This document shows positions 37,459 through 47,825 of a stretch of DNA of 64,000 nucleotides, one piece after another. The DNA is from Leptospira chreensis (GTDB lineage Bacteria > Spirochaetota > Leptospiria > Leptospirales > Leptospiraceae), in assembly GCF_016919165.1 (NCBI RefSeq), contig NZ_JAFFPS010000064.1, positions 1 through 64,000 of the forward strand. Reading direction: 5' to 3'. Both the position numbers and the translations under genes were made by a program. Positions within the stretch are counted from its first letter, which is position 1; every line of letters starts with the position of its first letter. The notes beneath the pieces are model-generated. The model was not told where the DNA came from and searched no databases. It saw only the letters and a program-made list of their open reading frames with translations.

Positions 37459-38738
37459 ATTCAGAAGAACTATTTCTTCGTTCTAAAAAAGTAGTTCCCG
37501 GTGGGGTACATAGTCCCGTTCGTTCTTTTGCTTCTGTAGGAGGAACACCCGTTTTTTTTAGTGAAGCAGGTGGCGCCTATTTAAAGTCAGTTGAAGGAAA
37601 AGAATACATCGATTATTGTTTAAGTTTTGGCCCTCTCCTTTTTGGACACAGGCATCCAGAAATCCAAGAGGTGGTGGAAGATACAGTCAGAAAGGCTTGG
37701 TCTTTTGGAGCATGTGAACCGTATTCCTTAGAACTTGCCGAATTCATCACAAGTCGTATCCCTTGGGCCGAAAAAATACGATTTGTAAATTCAGGAACAG
37801 AAGCAGTGATGAGTGCTCTTCGTGTGGCAAGAGCTGCGACCGGTAGGAGTAAAATTTTAAAATTTGATGGTTGTTACCATGGCCACTTAGACCAACTCCT
37901 CGTCAAAGCAGGGTCTGGTCTTGCAGGCCTCAGTTCCAGTGATAGCAAAGGAATAGGACCGGAAATCATTCAAAACACCCTTGTACTTCCGTTAGATGAT
38001 GAGAGTGCCCTTGAAGAACTCTTTCAAAAGCAAGGGAATGAAATTGCTTGCCTTGCCATCGAACCCATTCCTGCCAATTACGGACTTCTCCCTCAAAGAA
38101 TTGAATTTTTGAAAAAATGTCGGGAACTCACAACCAAATATGGCGTATTACTTTTGTTTGATGAAGTCATTTCAGGATTTCGAGTTTCTTTCCAAGGAAT
38201 GGCAGGACTTACAGGCATTGTTCCTGATTTGGTTTGTTATGGAAAAATCATCGGTGGTGGTTTTCCTGTGGGTGCCTACGCAGGAAGAAAAGACCTGATG
38301 GATTTAGTCGCTCCGAGCGGCCCGGTCTACCAAGCAGGAACTTTATCTGCCAATCCCATCGGAATGCGTGCTGGCCTCAAAACCTTAACCAAAGCTTGGA
38401 ATGAAAATCCTTATCCAGATTTGGAATCAAAAACAAAACAATTAACCACCGGGATTGTAAAACTTTTAGCAGAGTCTGGAGACGAGGGTTGGGAAGCCGT
38501 TACTTTCGGAAGTCTCTTTTGGTTAAAAGGGAAAACCAAGCAGACGGTTCGAACGATCGCTGCAATTCCCAGTGATCACAAAACAAAGTTTTCAGTATTT
38601 TTTCATAAACTTTTAGACAAGGGTGTCTATCTCGCACCTAGCGGGTATGAGGTTGGCTTTTTATCAACGGCTCATACAGATGAAATTATCGAAGCCACAT
38701 TAAATAAAACCAAACAGGCATTACAGGAAAGAAAATGA
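37455..38738 (+). CDS. hemL: Glutamate-1-semialdehyde 2,1-aminomutase
   Basis: Pyridoxal-phosphate enzyme that makes 5-aminolevulinate, completing the C5 route begun by HemA. It has [13 protein letters not shown] near the start, [40 protein letters not shown], and the PLP lysine in [17 protein letters not shown]. The frame is open from 37380 inside hemB, but the ATG at 37455 overlaps the hemB stop as ATGA and gives a normal 427 residues. Confidence 0.97.
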   Translation: MNSEELFLRSKKVVPGGVHSPVRSFASVGGTPVFFSEAGGAYLKSVEGKEYIDYCLSFGPLLFGHRHPEIQEVVEDTVRKAWSFGACEPYSLELAEFITSRIPWAEKIRFVNSGTEAVMSALRVARAATGRSKILKFDGCYHGHLDQLLVKAGSGLAGLSSSDSKGIGPEIIQNTLVLPLDDESALEELFQKQGNEIACLAIEPIPANYGLLPQRIEFLKKCRELTTKYGVLLLFDEVISGFRVSFQGMAGLTGIVPDLVCYGKIIGGGFPVGAYAGRKDLMDLVAPSGPVYQAGTLSANPIGMRAGLKTLTKAWNENPYPDLESKTKQLTTGIVKLLAESGDEGWEAVTFGSLFWLKGKTKQTVRTIAAIPSDHKTKFSVFFHKLLDKGVYLAPSGYEVGFLSTAHTDEIIEATLNKTKQALQERK

Positions 38739-39778
38739 TTACCACACAATTTCGAAACGAACGATTTGCCAATGCTCTAAATTTAGTTCCACAGAACATT
38801 CCGCCAATTTGGTTTATGCGCCAAGCGGGACGATACCACTCTCACTACCGTAAACTCAAAGAAACGCATAGTTTTATGGAACTCTGCAAACAACCGGAAC
38901 TAGCAGCAGAGGTTGCACTTGGTCCCGTATTAGAATTTGGATTCGATGTCAGTATTTTATTTTCTGATCTACTATTTCCTTTAGAGGCACTCGGTATGGG
39001 TTTAACCTATGACCCAGGTCCCAAACTTTCATTCTCACTCCGATCCGAAAAAGATTTGTTACAATTGAAACCAACGGAAGAAGCCATCGAAGGATTAAAA
39101 TTCCAAAAAGAAGCTGTCATTCGCACTCGTGAAGTATTACCCAAAGATGTTTCCTTAATTGGATTTGTGGGTGGTCCGTTTACTCTGATGACTTATGCAA
39201 GCATTGGAAAACACGATGGGAACATGTCCTTTATCAAAACCAACCAAAACTTTGTGGATGAGTTTTATGCCATCCTTGTTCCTCTTTTAAAAGAAAATAT
39301 CGAATTACAACTACAAGGTGGTGCAGAAGTCGTTATGATTTTTGATACCGCCGCGGGGATGTTAGATCCTTATAACTTTCATCGTTATGTAATCCAACCG
39401 CTTACAGAGTTTACAAAACTCTATCCAAAACAAATTGGTTATTATGCAAAAAATGCAACCGAAGCACAAGTAAAACAAATCCACGGGATCCCCAATTTGG
39501 CTGGGTTTGGTGTGGATCACCGGTTTTCTATCCCACAAACACTCAAAGAATTCGGAGGCAAAGGTTTCATCCAAGGAAATTTTGACCAAGAACTCTTATT
39601 TGCTGAAAGCTCCATACTCAAACAAAAAATAAGAGAGTATCTTTTACCAATTAGAGATCTAGACCCAGAAGAAAGAAAAGGATGGGTGGCAGGACTTGGA
39701 CATGGGGTATTACAATTCACACCCGAAAGTTCGATCCACTTACTCATTGAGGAAACAAGAAAGGTATTTAGCGAATGA
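38735..39778 (+). CDS. hemE: Uroporphyrinogen decarboxylase
   Basis: Decarboxylates the four acetate side chains of uroporphyrinogen III to give coproporphyrinogen III. Motifs are [17 protein letters not shown] (substrate-binding arginines), [39 protein letters not shown] and [13 protein letters not shown]. Its 347 residues are normal. It overlaps hemL and hemN by 4 bases each. Confidence 0.97.
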   Translation: MITTQFRNERFANALNLVPQNIPPIWFMRQAGRYHSHYRKLKETHSFMELCKQPELAAEVALGPVLEFGFDVSILFSDLLFPLEALGMGLTYDPGPKLSFSLRSEKDLLQLKPTEEAIEGLKFQKEAVIRTREVLPKDVSLIGFVGGPFTLMTYASIGKHDGNMSFIKTNQNFVDEFYAILVPLLKENIELQLQGGAEVVMIFDTAAGMLDPYNFHRYVIQPLTEFTKLYPKQIGYYAKNATEAQVKQIHGIPNLAGFGVDHRFSIPQTLKEFGGKGFIQGNFDQELLFAESSILKQKIREYLLPIRDLDPEERKGWVAGLGHGVLQFTPESSIHLLIEETRKVFSE

Positions 39779-41115
39779 AAGACCTACTTGAAAAATACGA
39801 CACACCAGCACCAAGATACACAAGTTATCCGACTGTACCCTATTGGACAGATTCCCCTACATTGGAAGAATGTATCCAATCATTAGAAACTCATCTAGCA
39901 CCTAAAGAATCAAAACTAGCCTTATACCTGCACATTCCATTTTGTGAAACACTCTGTACTTTTTGTGGCTGTAATACCTCAATTACCAAAAACCATACAG
40001 TCGAAGAGCCTTATGTTGCTGCCATTAAAAACGAATTACAGTTATATTCAGAAAAAGTTACTCATCTAAAGGGAAAAAACTTAAGCGAACTCCATTTAGG
40101 CGGAGGAAGCCCCACTTATCTCTCCGACTACAATTTACAATCTACAATTGAATTCATTCTAAACAAACTAGGTCCTGTAGAAGACCCGCAGTATTCCATC
40201 GAAGTAGACCCTAGAAGAACAAGAGTATCCCAACTCAAACTTTTACAAAAACTTGGGTTTCGAAGGATTAGTTTGGGAGTTCAGGATTTTGATCCTGAAG
40301 TGCAAAGACTGGTAAACCGCATCCAACCTTTTGAACTAACAGAAAACATCACTCTGGAAGCCAGAGCTCTTGGATTTGATTCCATTAATTTTGATCTCAT
40401 TTACGGGTTACCCAAACAAACTTCAGATTCCATGAAATATTCCATTGAAAGGACATTGGAACTAAAACCAGATCGAATTGCCTTTTATTCTTATGCTCAC
40501 GTACCTTGGATCAAGGCATCGCAAAGACTGTTTACCGAAAAAGACCTTCCCGAACCTACCGTCAAACGAGAATTATACGAAATTGGTAGATCCTTATTAG
40601 AAAAGGAAGGTTACCTAGAAATTGGAATGGATCATTTTGCTCTTCCCCATGATAAACTTTGGAAGGCATTTCACACAAACAAACTTCATAGAAATTTTAT
40701 GGGTTATAGCGAATCCAAAACGGATGTTATGTTAGGACTCGGATCCTCTTCTATCTCCGAAACTCCAGACATTTTTTTTCAAAACCAAAAATTAGAAATG
40801 AAATATAGAAAGTCCATCTTGGAAGGAACCATCCCCATCTTACGTGGACATAAACTCACTCATTCGGACCAAATTCGCAAACAATTGATTTTAGATTTGA
40901 TGACTTCTTGGAAAGTGAATGTGCCGAGTGAAATGAAATCCCATGCAGTTAGTTTTTTGCAAGAAATGGAATCAGATCATTTGATCCACTGGCAAGGAAA
41001 TACACTTAATGTTACTGAACTAGGGAAACCATTTTTGCGGATTGTCGCCATGGCCTTCGATGAAAAATTACAACTAAGCCAACCCACAAAACCCGTATTC
41101 TCAAAAGCGATATGA
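39775..41115 (+). CDS. hemN: Oxygen-independent coproporphyrinogen III oxidase
   Basis: Radical SAM enzyme that converts coproporphyrinogen III to protoporphyrinogen IX without oxygen. The cluster motif is CETLCTFCGC (CxxxCxxC plus a fourth Cys), preceded by LALYLHIPF. It also has the HemN-type start YDTPAPRYTSYPTVPYW, LHLGGGSPTYL, and ISLGVQDFDPEVQRLVNRIQ. At 446 residues it is a true HemN rather than a shorter HemW. It overlaps its neighbours by 4 bases. Confidence 0.95.
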   Translation: MKDLLEKYDTPAPRYTSYPTVPYWTDSPTLEECIQSLETHLAPKESKLALYLHIPFCETLCTFCGCNTSITKNHTVEEPYVAAIKNELQLYSEKVTHLKGKNLSELHLGGGSPTYLSDYNLQSTIEFILNKLGPVEDPQYSIEVDPRRTRVSQLKLLQKLGFRRISLGVQDFDPEVQRLVNRIQPFELTENITLEARALGFDSINFDLIYGLPKQTSDSMKYSIERTLELKPDRIAFYSYAHVPWIKASQRLFTEKDLPEPTVKRELYEIGRSLLEKEGYLEIGMDHFALPHDKLWKAFHTNKLHRNFMGYSESKTDVMLGLGSSSISETPDIFFQNQKLEMKYRKSILEGTIPILRGHKLTHSDQIRKQLILDLMTSWKVNVPSEMKSHAVSFLQEMESDHLIHWQGNTLNVTELGKPFLRIVAMAFDEKLQLSQPTKPVFSKAI

Positions 41116-42323
41116 GTGAACCAGTCCATATCATTGGAGGTGGCATTACCGGATTATTCCTTGCCTACCACCATACCAAACGAGGGGATTCCGTTACTTT
41201 GTATGAATCCTCGGAAAAATTAGGTGGAGTGATTGGAACCAAGTCGGTAGAGGAAGGACTTGTGGAGCTAGCAGCCAATGGAATCTTACTCACTGATGAA
41301 ATCAAATCCATGTTAGATGAGATTGGACTCATTCCCCTTTTCCCAAACCAAGCGGCCAAAAGAAGGTATTTTTGGATAAATAGAAAACTTTCTAGACTTC
41401 CCATTTCTATTTTTACCGGACTCAAACTTCTATTCACTATTGGATTTAAAAAAATCAAATTCGATGCAGAACAAAACTTGGAGACTTGGGCAGGTCAAAT
41501 GTTCGGAACCTCCGTCACCAAAAACATCATGGAACCAGCGATCGGTGGTGTGTATGGAACAAGGCTCGACTCCCTCCAAGCCGAATCTATTTTTTCCAAA
41601 TGGGATGGTTCCGGGACAAATACCATTCTCCAAGAAATCAGAAAGAACAAAAATAAATCCTATGGAACCGTTTCCTTCACCCAAGGGATGGGAGATTTGG
41701 TAAAACATTTGGTTACTTATTTAGAACCAAAAATACAAATTAAAACCAAATTCAATTTTGTTAGTTTAGATGAAATTCTTTCATGGAAGGGAAAAATCCG
41801 GCTTTGCCTTTCTTTAAAAAATTTAATCCCACTCCTTGCGGATCGGATCGAACCAAAGGACTCTCCTAATTTGCTCTCCATTACCACCATCACAAGATTT
41901 GGGAAATTACACCTAACAAGAAAACCATGTTTTGGAATTCTATTTGGAAAAAACGAAGGGATTCGAGCCCTCGGGGCATTATCCAATTCTGATATCTTTC
42001 CGGGAAGGGCCAATAATGGCCTCCATTCCGAAACCTGGATTTATCCGAATGCCGCCAAACAGGAAAAAACGACCTCTTGGGAATCCATTCTCGAAGAGGA
42101 CCGGAAACAGATTACAGGGAAAAACGATTCTCCTAAAGCAGTCTACGTCACTTCTTGGGAAGGCGTGTTTCCAGCTTACGATAGAAAGTTATTCTTATTC
42201 AATAAGCGACTGGATGTATTAGAATCGAAGTGGTTATCCGAAGGAATCAACCTTCGTTTTTTTGGAAACTATCGGAAAGGAATCGGACTTAGGTCTTTAT
42301 TTGAATCGACAAGTAGGGAGTGA
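41112..42323 (+). CDS. hemG: Protoporphyrinogen oxidase, FAD-dependent
   Basis: FAD enzyme that oxidises protoporphyrinogen IX to protoporphyrin IX. It has the dinucleotide fold IIGGGITGLFLAYHH followed by YESSEKLGGVIGT, then EPAIGGVYGTRLDSLQAESIF, characteristic of HemY-type oxidases. The C-terminal FAD segment of amine-oxidase relatives is shorter here (NLRFFGNYRKGIGLRSLFES), 403 residues against about 460. It is the last gene of the plus-strand haem run, and its 3' end overlaps the convergent hemH by 27 bases. The symbol hemG is positional; by sequence it is the HemY family. Confidence 0.9.
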   Translation: MSEPVHIIGGGITGLFLAYHHTKRGDSVTLYESSEKLGGVIGTKSVEEGLVELAANGILLTDEIKSMLDEIGLIPLFPNQAAKRRYFWINRKLSRLPISIFTGLKLLFTIGFKKIKFDAEQNLETWAGQMFGTSVTKNIMEPAIGGVYGTRLDSLQAESIFSKWDGSGTNTILQEIRKNKNKSYGTVSFTQGMGDLVKHLVTYLEPKIQIKTKFNFVSLDEILSWKGKIRLCLSLKNLIPLLADRIEPKDSPNLLSITTITRFGKLHLTRKPCFGILFGKNEGIRALGALSNSDIFPGRANNGLHSETWIYPNAAKQEKTTSWESILEEDRKQITGKNDSPKAVYVTSWEGVFPAYDRKLFLFNKRLDVLESKWLSEGINLRFFGNYRKGIGLRSLFESTSRE

Positions 42324-43382
42324 CTCTCCCCCCATTTCCTTACAAACGCAATGGTCGATTTTAGTATCTCTTATGAATACTTTCTCGGCGAGATATTCCA
42401 TAAACGGAAAGTAGGTGCCAAAAGCAGGAATCCTTGTAAAAGATTTTGCACCCGATTCTAAGGCAAGGTCTTTAAACTGCTCTCCAATCTCTTCTAAAGT
42501 TTCCAAATGATCACTCACAAAACTAATGGGGTAAACTGCGATTTCTTTTCCCTCTTTGCCAAGGGACTCAATTTTAGAGATAGAACTGGGGGTGGTCCAC
42601 TTAGCCGGCCCCACCTTACTTTGATAAGATATATGTGTTTTTCCGCGGAAGCCCAATAGGCGAAGTTCTTCCGTGATTCCTTCCACAGAGGATTCAATTT
42701 CCTGCATATACCGATCACCTTTATGGATGAGTCGCATCGGAACACCGTGTGCTGAAAAAACCAAATCCAATTCTTTCCAATCACCGCTCGGTTTTTCTTT
42801 AGGGAAATGTAAAAAATCTTCTGGTTTTAAAGACCCAGTAAAAAATTCAAAAATAAACCTAGCAGAGATTTGGTGAAACTTTGAATCCGATGCAAAACTA
42901 GGAATATAACCGCCACTGCCGACAGGACATTCATGGAACTTTCTTTCTAAATGAGACAGGGTAGATAAAACTGTAGACCGAGAGTATTGTGGGTATAACG
43001 GAAGATAGATGGTATCGGCACTTGGTTTTTCAAATTCGGGTTCTCTAATATGAGGAAACCCACAGGTCATCGCCACTTTGACTTTCCAATCCTTATCTGT
43101 TTTTTTGTTTAATATCCCTTCGAGTGCAACCGCTTGTTTTTCGGTTTCGGGCACTAAAGGAGAACCACCACCAAACCCCATGGACTCATAGATTTTTTTT
43201 ATTTTGGGAGTTCGTTTCTTTGCGATGAAACGAGCCAGTGGAAGTCGTAAAAATTCTGGTAAGGGTAAATCAAAAACAAATGGATCCGTGAACAAATCAG
43301 TTAAAAAAACTTGAATTTCCTCTGTGGATCTAGGACCACCTAAATTCACAAGGACTAGAGTTTTCTTTTGTTTAGGTTTCAT
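42297..43382 (-). CDS. hemH: Ferrochelatase
   Basis: Inserts ferrous iron into protoporphyrin IX, the last step to haem. Motifs are LVLVNLGGPRSTEEIQVFL at the start, YPQYSRSTVLSTL, LVFSAHGVPMRLIHKGDRY (active-site His), YQSKVGPAKWTTPS and YPISFVSDHLETLEEI. I prefer the ATG at 43382, giving 361 residues; the frame extends five codons further to 43397. The start overlaps the topA stop by 11 bases, so it is expressed from the minus strand with topA rather than with the other haem genes. Confidence 0.97.
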   Translation of the reverse strand: MKPKQKKTLVLVNLGGPRSTEEIQVFLTDLFTDPFVFDLPLPEFLRLPLARFIAKKRTPKIKKIYESMGFGGGSPLVPETEKQAVALEGILNKKTDKDWKVKVAMTCGFPHIREPEFEKPSADTIYLPLYPQYSRSTVLSTLSHLERKFHECPVGSGGYIPSFASDSKFHQISARFIFEFFTGSLKPEDFLHFPKEKPSGDWKELDLVFSAHGVPMRLIHKGDRYMQEIESSVEGITEELRLLGFRGKTHISYQSKVGPAKWTTPSSISKIESLGKEGKEIAVYPISFVSDHLETLEEIGEQFKDLALESGAKSFTRIPAFGTYFPFMEYLAEKVFIRDTKIDHCVCKEMGGESLPTCRFK

Positions 43383-45306
43383 AGGTGATGTAGTCACAAT
43401 GCGGGTAACGGGAACAAAAATAAATGGTTTTTCCTTTTTTACCGAGTTTGGTTTTCACCACACCTTCCTTACAGGTAGGGCAAATATTTGCTTGGCTCAA
43501 ATTTGATTCGATTGGACCAGAAGGAGATTTTGATTTTGCCCCAGCCACCAACTTAAGATTAGGTGAAACTTTTGCGCTCCCTTCTTTTTCGTTTTTTGGA
43601 GAACCAGGTAAAGCAGAACTTGTTTTTTTTCTTGGACTTCGTAAGATACGAACCAAACCTTCATAAAAATTTTGAATGAGAGTGATCCGCGATTCTTTAT
43701 CCTTTGTGACTTGGTCTAATTTTTCTTCCAAATCTTTTGTAAAAGACTCTCCAATCATATCATGGAAGTTTAAGAAAAGATAATCATTGACTTTCATTCC
43801 AAGGGCCGTAGGTCCAATGGACTTATGGTATTCTACAATGTACTTTCTAGTTTTTAAAGTTTCAAGAATGGTTCCATAAGTGGAAGGTCTACCCACACCG
43901 GTATCTTCCATTTTTTGCACCAACTTTCCTTGCGTGTAACGGACAGGAGGTTCTGTTTGTTTCTCTTCGACCGAATAAGACTCATATAAAAAAAGATCTC
44001 CAATTTTCCAATCCAGTCTCTTTTGTATTTTTTTCTTTTCCGATTTTCCAAATCCCTTGAACCCAGGATCGGTAATAAATTCGTTTTTATAAAGAAAGAT
44101 CTGATTACCTTTTTGGAATTCATAAACCGTTTCCTCACCCAATTCCGGCTTCATGAGTGATACAAGAAATCGTTCCCAAATGAGTTGGTAAAGTTTTCTC
44201 TCATCAAGAGACAAATAGGAGGCAACCGAATCGGGAGTAAAAGCTGGATTCGTGGGAATCAAGGCTTCATGGGCATCTTGGGAAAACTTTTTTTGTTTTT
44301 TGGGTGTGACTCTTCCCGCTGAAACCAAACCAGGAAAGTTAGCTTTCAGATATTTCTCACCTAATGCGCGTTTTCCGTCCGATACACGAGTGCTGTCGGT
44401 TCGCATATAAGTGATAAGCCCCACCCTTTCCCCAGAACCGATCCGTTTTCCCTCAAAAAGCATTTGGGCCAGTTTCATTGTTTTTTTGGAATCAAAACCT
44501 AAAACACGGAAACTGGTCTCTTGCAAACTAGCGGTAGAAAATGCTAGAGGAGGATTTCGTTTGATATTTTTCTTTTTGATTTGGGACAAGGAAATGTCTT
44601 TTAACCGAGTGGGTTCCGGTAGAATTTCTATTTCCGAAAGGAGACTTTGTATTGATTTAGAATCTAATTTATCCTTAGTTTGGTGGTCCAAAACCACATC
44701 CATCCCAGAAACAGAACCACCTAGTTTGAGTTGGTAGTAGATTTCTTTGGAGAAATTTTGAATTTCCAATTCTCTTGCGCAAATCCAATGTAAGACGGTG
44801 GACTGAACACGCCCCGCAGACAAAGAGGAAATTTTGAGTTGTTTCCATAAATCGGGAGAAACTTCGAATCCAAAAATACGATCCACCACCCTTCGTGCAA
44901 TTTGTGATTCAATTGCAGCCAAATCAAGGCCAGCTTTCAATTGGATCTGGTGGTTCACTTCTTCTTTGGAGATCTCTTTCAGTCGAAGACGAAAGATTGG
45001 TTTTTTTAATTTGATTAATTCGTCATAACAGTGTTTGGCGATAATTTCACCTTCCCGATCGGGGTCACTGGCAATGTAGATGATAGAAGCGGCTTTAGCT
45101 TTGGCTTTTATCGCGGAAAAAACTGTTTTTTTTCCTTTTAACCATTCGTATTCAGGTTCGAAGTGATTTTGAAAATCCACCCCATAAGATTTGGGAGGAA
45201 GGTCTTTGATATGACCTTTGGTAGCAACAACAACCCAGTCCCCACTTAAATAGGATGCGATTGTTGTTGCTTTTGTCGGTGATTCGACTATTAATAGTTT
45301 GGTGAT
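43372..45306 (-). CDS. topA: DNA topoisomerase I, starting at an apparent ATC codon
   Basis: Relaxes negative supercoils by single-strand passage. The first in-frame standard start (GTG 45180) would remove the N-terminal TOPRIM strand. Upstream, the same frame reads xTKLLIVESPTKATTIASY and later VATKGHIKDLPPKSYGVDF, the invariant start of TopA, up to an in-frame TAG at 45321-45319. Only an ATC at 45306-45304 aligns with the family's first residue; AAGGA lies 7 bases before it. From there the protein has 644 residues. TOPRIM DPDREGE, active-site Tyr in GLITYMRTDSTR, and one C-terminal CxxC...C zinc ribbon (CPTCKEG) are present. Cotranscribed with cysK and hemH. Confidence 0.9.
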   Translation of the reverse strand: MTKLLIVESPTKATTIASYLSGDWVVVATKGHIKDLPPKSYGVDFQNHFEPEYEWLKGKKTVFSAIKAKAKAASIIYIASDPDREGEIIAKHCYDELIKLKKPIFRLRLKEISKEEVNHQIQLKAGLDLAAIESQIARRVVDRIFGFEVSPDLWKQLKISSLSAGRVQSTVLHWICARELEIQNFSKEIYYQLKLGGSVSGMDVVLDHQTKDKLDSKSIQSLLSEIEILPEPTRLKDISLSQIKKKNIKRNPPLAFSTASLQETSFRVLGFDSKKTMKLAQMLFEGKRIGSGERVGLITYMRTDSTRVSDGKRALGEKYLKANFPGLVSAGRVTPKKQKKFSQDAHEALIPTNPAFTPDSVASYLSLDERKLYQLIWERFLVSLMKPELGEETVYEFQKGNQIFLYKNEFITDPGFKGFGKSEKKKIQKRLDWKIGDLFLYESYSVEEKQTEPPVRYTQGKLVQKMEDTGVGRPSTYGTILETLKTRKYIVEYHKSIGPTALGMKVNDYLFLNFHDMIGESFTKDLEEKLDQVTKDKESRITLIQNFYEGLVRILRSPRKKTSSALPGSPKNEKEGSAKVSPNLKLVAGAKSKSPSGPIESNLSQANICPTCKEGVVKTKLGKKGKTIYFCSRYPHCDYITYET

Positions 45307-45318
45307 CTGTAGATCCTT

Positions 45319-46233
45319 CTAAACGAACAAACCTTCAACAGATAAATATCTTTCTCCTGTATCATAACAGAAAGTAAGAACCTTAGAACCTGCAGGAATT
45401 TCTTTTAGTTTTTTAGAAACGGCAGCAAGGCTTGCACCGGAAGAAGTTCCAATAAAGATTCCTTCTTTTTTTGCAGCAAGAACAGCCATAGTGAAGGCTT
45501 CGTCTTTACCCACAGTGATGATTCCATCCAAAAGTTCTGTTTTACAGTTTTTAGGAATGAATCCCGCTCCAATTCCCTGTAATGGGTGAGGACCAGGTTT
45601 TCCACCGCTAAGAACAGGAGATCCTTCTGGTTCTACAGCAAATACTTTGAGTTTAGGAAATCTCTTCTTTAGATTTTCCGCACATCCAGTGATATGACCA
45701 CCTGTACCCACTCCAGTAATGATGTAGTCCAAACCTTCTGGAAAATCTTTTGCAATTTCTTCCGCAGTTTTTTCTCTATGAACAGCAATGTTCGCTTCGT
45801 TTTCGAACTGTTGTGGCATCCATGCGTTAGGATTGGCAGCAACAATTTCTTGTGCTTTGGCAATAGCACCCGGCATCCCTTTTTCCCTTGGTGTGAGTTC
45901 AAACTTAGCACCGTAAGCTGCCATAATCCGTCTTCTTTCCACAGACATATGTTCTGGCATCACCAGAGTGATAGCATACCCTTTAACAGCTGCTACCATA
46001 GCAAGACCAATTCCAGTATTCCCTGAAGTTGGTTCGACGATAAAAGAATCCTTTTTTAATTTTCCTGATTTCTCAGCTTCTTCGATCATTGCAAGAGCAA
46101 TCCGGTCTTTGATGGATCCACCAGGATTTTGTCTTTCGAGTTTCATATAAACTTCATGATCAGTTCCAAAAAGTCGCGACAATCGTACGTGAGGTGTATT
46201 TCCGATGGCTTCTAGAATGCTATTTATTTTCAT
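45319..46233 (-). CDS. cysK: Cysteine synthase (O-acetylserine sulfhydrylase)
   Basis: PLP enzyme that makes cysteine from O-acetylserine and sulfide, so it uses the product of the sulfate pathway encoded 20 kb away. The PLP lysine is in [11 protein letters not shown] (about residue 42), the substrate loop is [13 protein letters not shown], the phosphate loop [10 protein letters not shown] and the C-terminal [10 protein letters not shown]. Its 304 residues match CysK. The topA ATC lies 12 bases after its stop. No O-acetyltransferase (cysE) is adjacent. Confidence 0.96.
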   Translation of the reverse strand: MKINSILEAIGNTPHVRLSRLFGTDHEVYMKLERQNPGGSIKDRIALAMIEEAEKSGKLKKDSFIVEPTSGNTGIGLAMVAAVKGYAITLVMPEHMSVERRRIMAAYGAKFELTPREKGMPGAIAKAQEIVAANPNAWMPQQFENEANIAVHREKTAEEIAKDFPEGLDYIITGVGTGGHITGCAENLKKRFPKLKVFAVEPEGSPVLSGGKPGPHPLQGIGAGFIPKNCKTELLDGIITVGKDEAFTMAVLAAKKEGIFIGTSSGASLAAVSKKLKEIPAGSKVLTFCYDTGERYLSVEGLFV

Positions 46234-46299
46234 AATTTCTCCGCTCTGTCACATTTTAGGAGAAAAAGCGGATTTGTCCACAATGAAAATTAAGAAAAC

Positions 46300-47177
46300 T
46301 TACGGAGTATGAAGAGAAATGAGAAATTGGTAATCAGATTTCATTTGTGTTAAAACTTTAGAATCATTTTCAGACTGAATCACCTTTTCTAAGTAAGGTG
46401 CCGAAATCCGAAAGTCCAATCGGCGGAGGGCATCGGAAGCTTTGGCCCGGACTTGTGGGTCTTTGTCTGTCAATGATTCCAAAACGGCTTTGTAGTTTTG
46501 ATTGGGCAATCGTTCGAGTCCCACTACCGCAGATAGAATGGAAATTTTTGCATACGGAACTGATTCCTTACCAAGTGCCTCAACCAAACTAGGCAAAGAC
46601 TCTTTTTTACGAGAAAGATAGAGGGCATCGGCAGCAGAACTTCGCAAATAAAAATTGGGACTAACGAGAGCCGATTTGATAGTGGATTCCGATTCGGAAG
46701 TTAAAGGCAAAGAACCCAAAGCCCGCAAAATCTCTCCACAAGCAAGTGCCATCGGAATTTCTCCATCCTCATAGAAGTAAGGACTCGAAAGGGAAGTGCT
46801 ATCGGCCACACCATCCTTCCAGGTCCTCGTTTTCGGAGGATTGTGTTCTAAAATATTGGCAGATTCCTTTTGGTAGGTTTTGATCAAATGAGGAATCGCA
46901 AGTTTCTCTCCTTTGATTCCCAAAGCCTTGGCTGCATAAAATTTTACAGCCGGTGCATTTCCAGGGCTTGTTGGAAAATTGGGAGATCCTTCCATAGCGG
47001 AAATGATATCCCGGATTCCTTGATTAGATTTAACGAAGGTAAGTTGGTCTATTGCATCCCGAACTTCCATTAGATTGGAAGAGGAAAGACGTGCACGTTG
47101 GATCTCAAAAAATCGCTCTTCACTCTCCGCAAAAACAGCAAAAGGAAAATGAAATACCGGCTAAATATTCGAATCAT
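46300..47177 (-). CDS. Exported HEAT-repeat protein with an apparent frameshift
   Basis: The main frame (46300 to about 47130) encodes HEAT/PBS-like helical repeats: VKFYAAKALGIKGEKLAIPHL, PNFYLRSSAADALYLSRKKES, PQVRAKASDALRRLDFRIS. The first in-frame ATG is 47070, yet the frame continues upstream as AESEERFFEIQRARLSSSN with no start before a stop. In the next frame, ATG 47177 (SD GAGG nine bases before) encodes MIRIFSRYFIFLLLF, a signal peptide. One extra T in the T5 run at 47131-47135 would join them as FFAESEERF. So the gene is probably full length but shifted by a sequencing error, a mutation or slippage. It sits between phaR-like and cysK genes; function unknown. Confidence 0.75.
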
Positions 47178-47218
47178 TCTAAACGACCTCACGGGGTGGC
47201 CATTCTAACCGATTTCTG

Positions 47219-47767
47219 TTAATTTTCTTTTAATTTTTCTGCGACTTCTTTTAATTTTTCGGAAAGATCGCCGAGGGTGGCTTTGTCTTCTTCCAAAATG
47301 GACTGGCTGAATTTTTCCAAATCCCTTTGGATTTGTTCCTTTTTCTCGCTGGCCCTAGAAGCCATTTTGCGCAGGAGATCTTCGCGATAATTGCTAAAGT
47401 CTGCTTCCTGCAATTCCCCAAGTTGTACCATGGAAGTGACAATTTTCTCCAATCGTTCCGAGGTCAGGTAGTTGGCACCAATCCCTCCAAGAATCAAACG
47501 TTCGAAAAGTCCCGAAACATCCCGTCCCGTTTCTCTGATCAGAGAGGTTAACATAAAGTTAGAAAAATCTTCGTTTCTTTGCCCCAAGCTGACTTTGAGA
47601 AAGGTCTGTCCTAAAATTTTAGGAGTGATGTCTTCTCCCGTCATATTGTCTTGGACTTTGATTTCTTCTCCTCCAATGATCATCTTGGCCACATCTTCTA
47701 AAGTGATGGTGGAACTGGTTTCTGGATCATAGAGCCTACGGTTGGCGTATCGCTTGAGGAGCTTCAT
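47219..47767 (-). CDS. PhaR-like polyhydroxyalkanoate synthesis regulator
   Basis: A 182-residue protein. The N-terminal [19 protein letters not shown], then [10 protein letters not shown], matches the DNA-binding/accumulation regulator domain PHB_acc_N of PhaR proteins (about 1-60). The rest is helical with a Lys/Glu-rich, probable coiled-coil tail ([20 protein letters not shown]). In other bacteria PhaR represses phasin and polyester-synthesis genes; no pha gene is present here, so the target is unknown. It is the first gene of the minus-strand run with the HEAT gene, cysK, topA and hemH. Confidence 0.85.
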   Translation of the reverse strand: MKLLKRYANRRLYDPETSSTITLEDVAKMIIGGEEIKVQDNMTGEDITPKILGQTFLKVSLGQRNEDFSNFMLTSLIRETGRDVSGLFERLILGGIGANYLTSERLEKIVTSMVQLGELQEADFSNYREDLLRKMASRASEKKEQIQRDLEKFSQSILEEDKATLGDLSEKLKEVAEKLKEN

Positions 47768-47825
47768 CGGAGATGCTTTTTAAAATGACTTTCAAGCCTA
47801 GGGGGTCAACTAAAATACAATCGTA

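Noticed and set aside
43372..45180. topA as a 602-residue gene starting at GTG 45180
   Set aside because: That start removes the invariant N-terminal TOPRIM strand, which is encoded in the same frame up to 45306.
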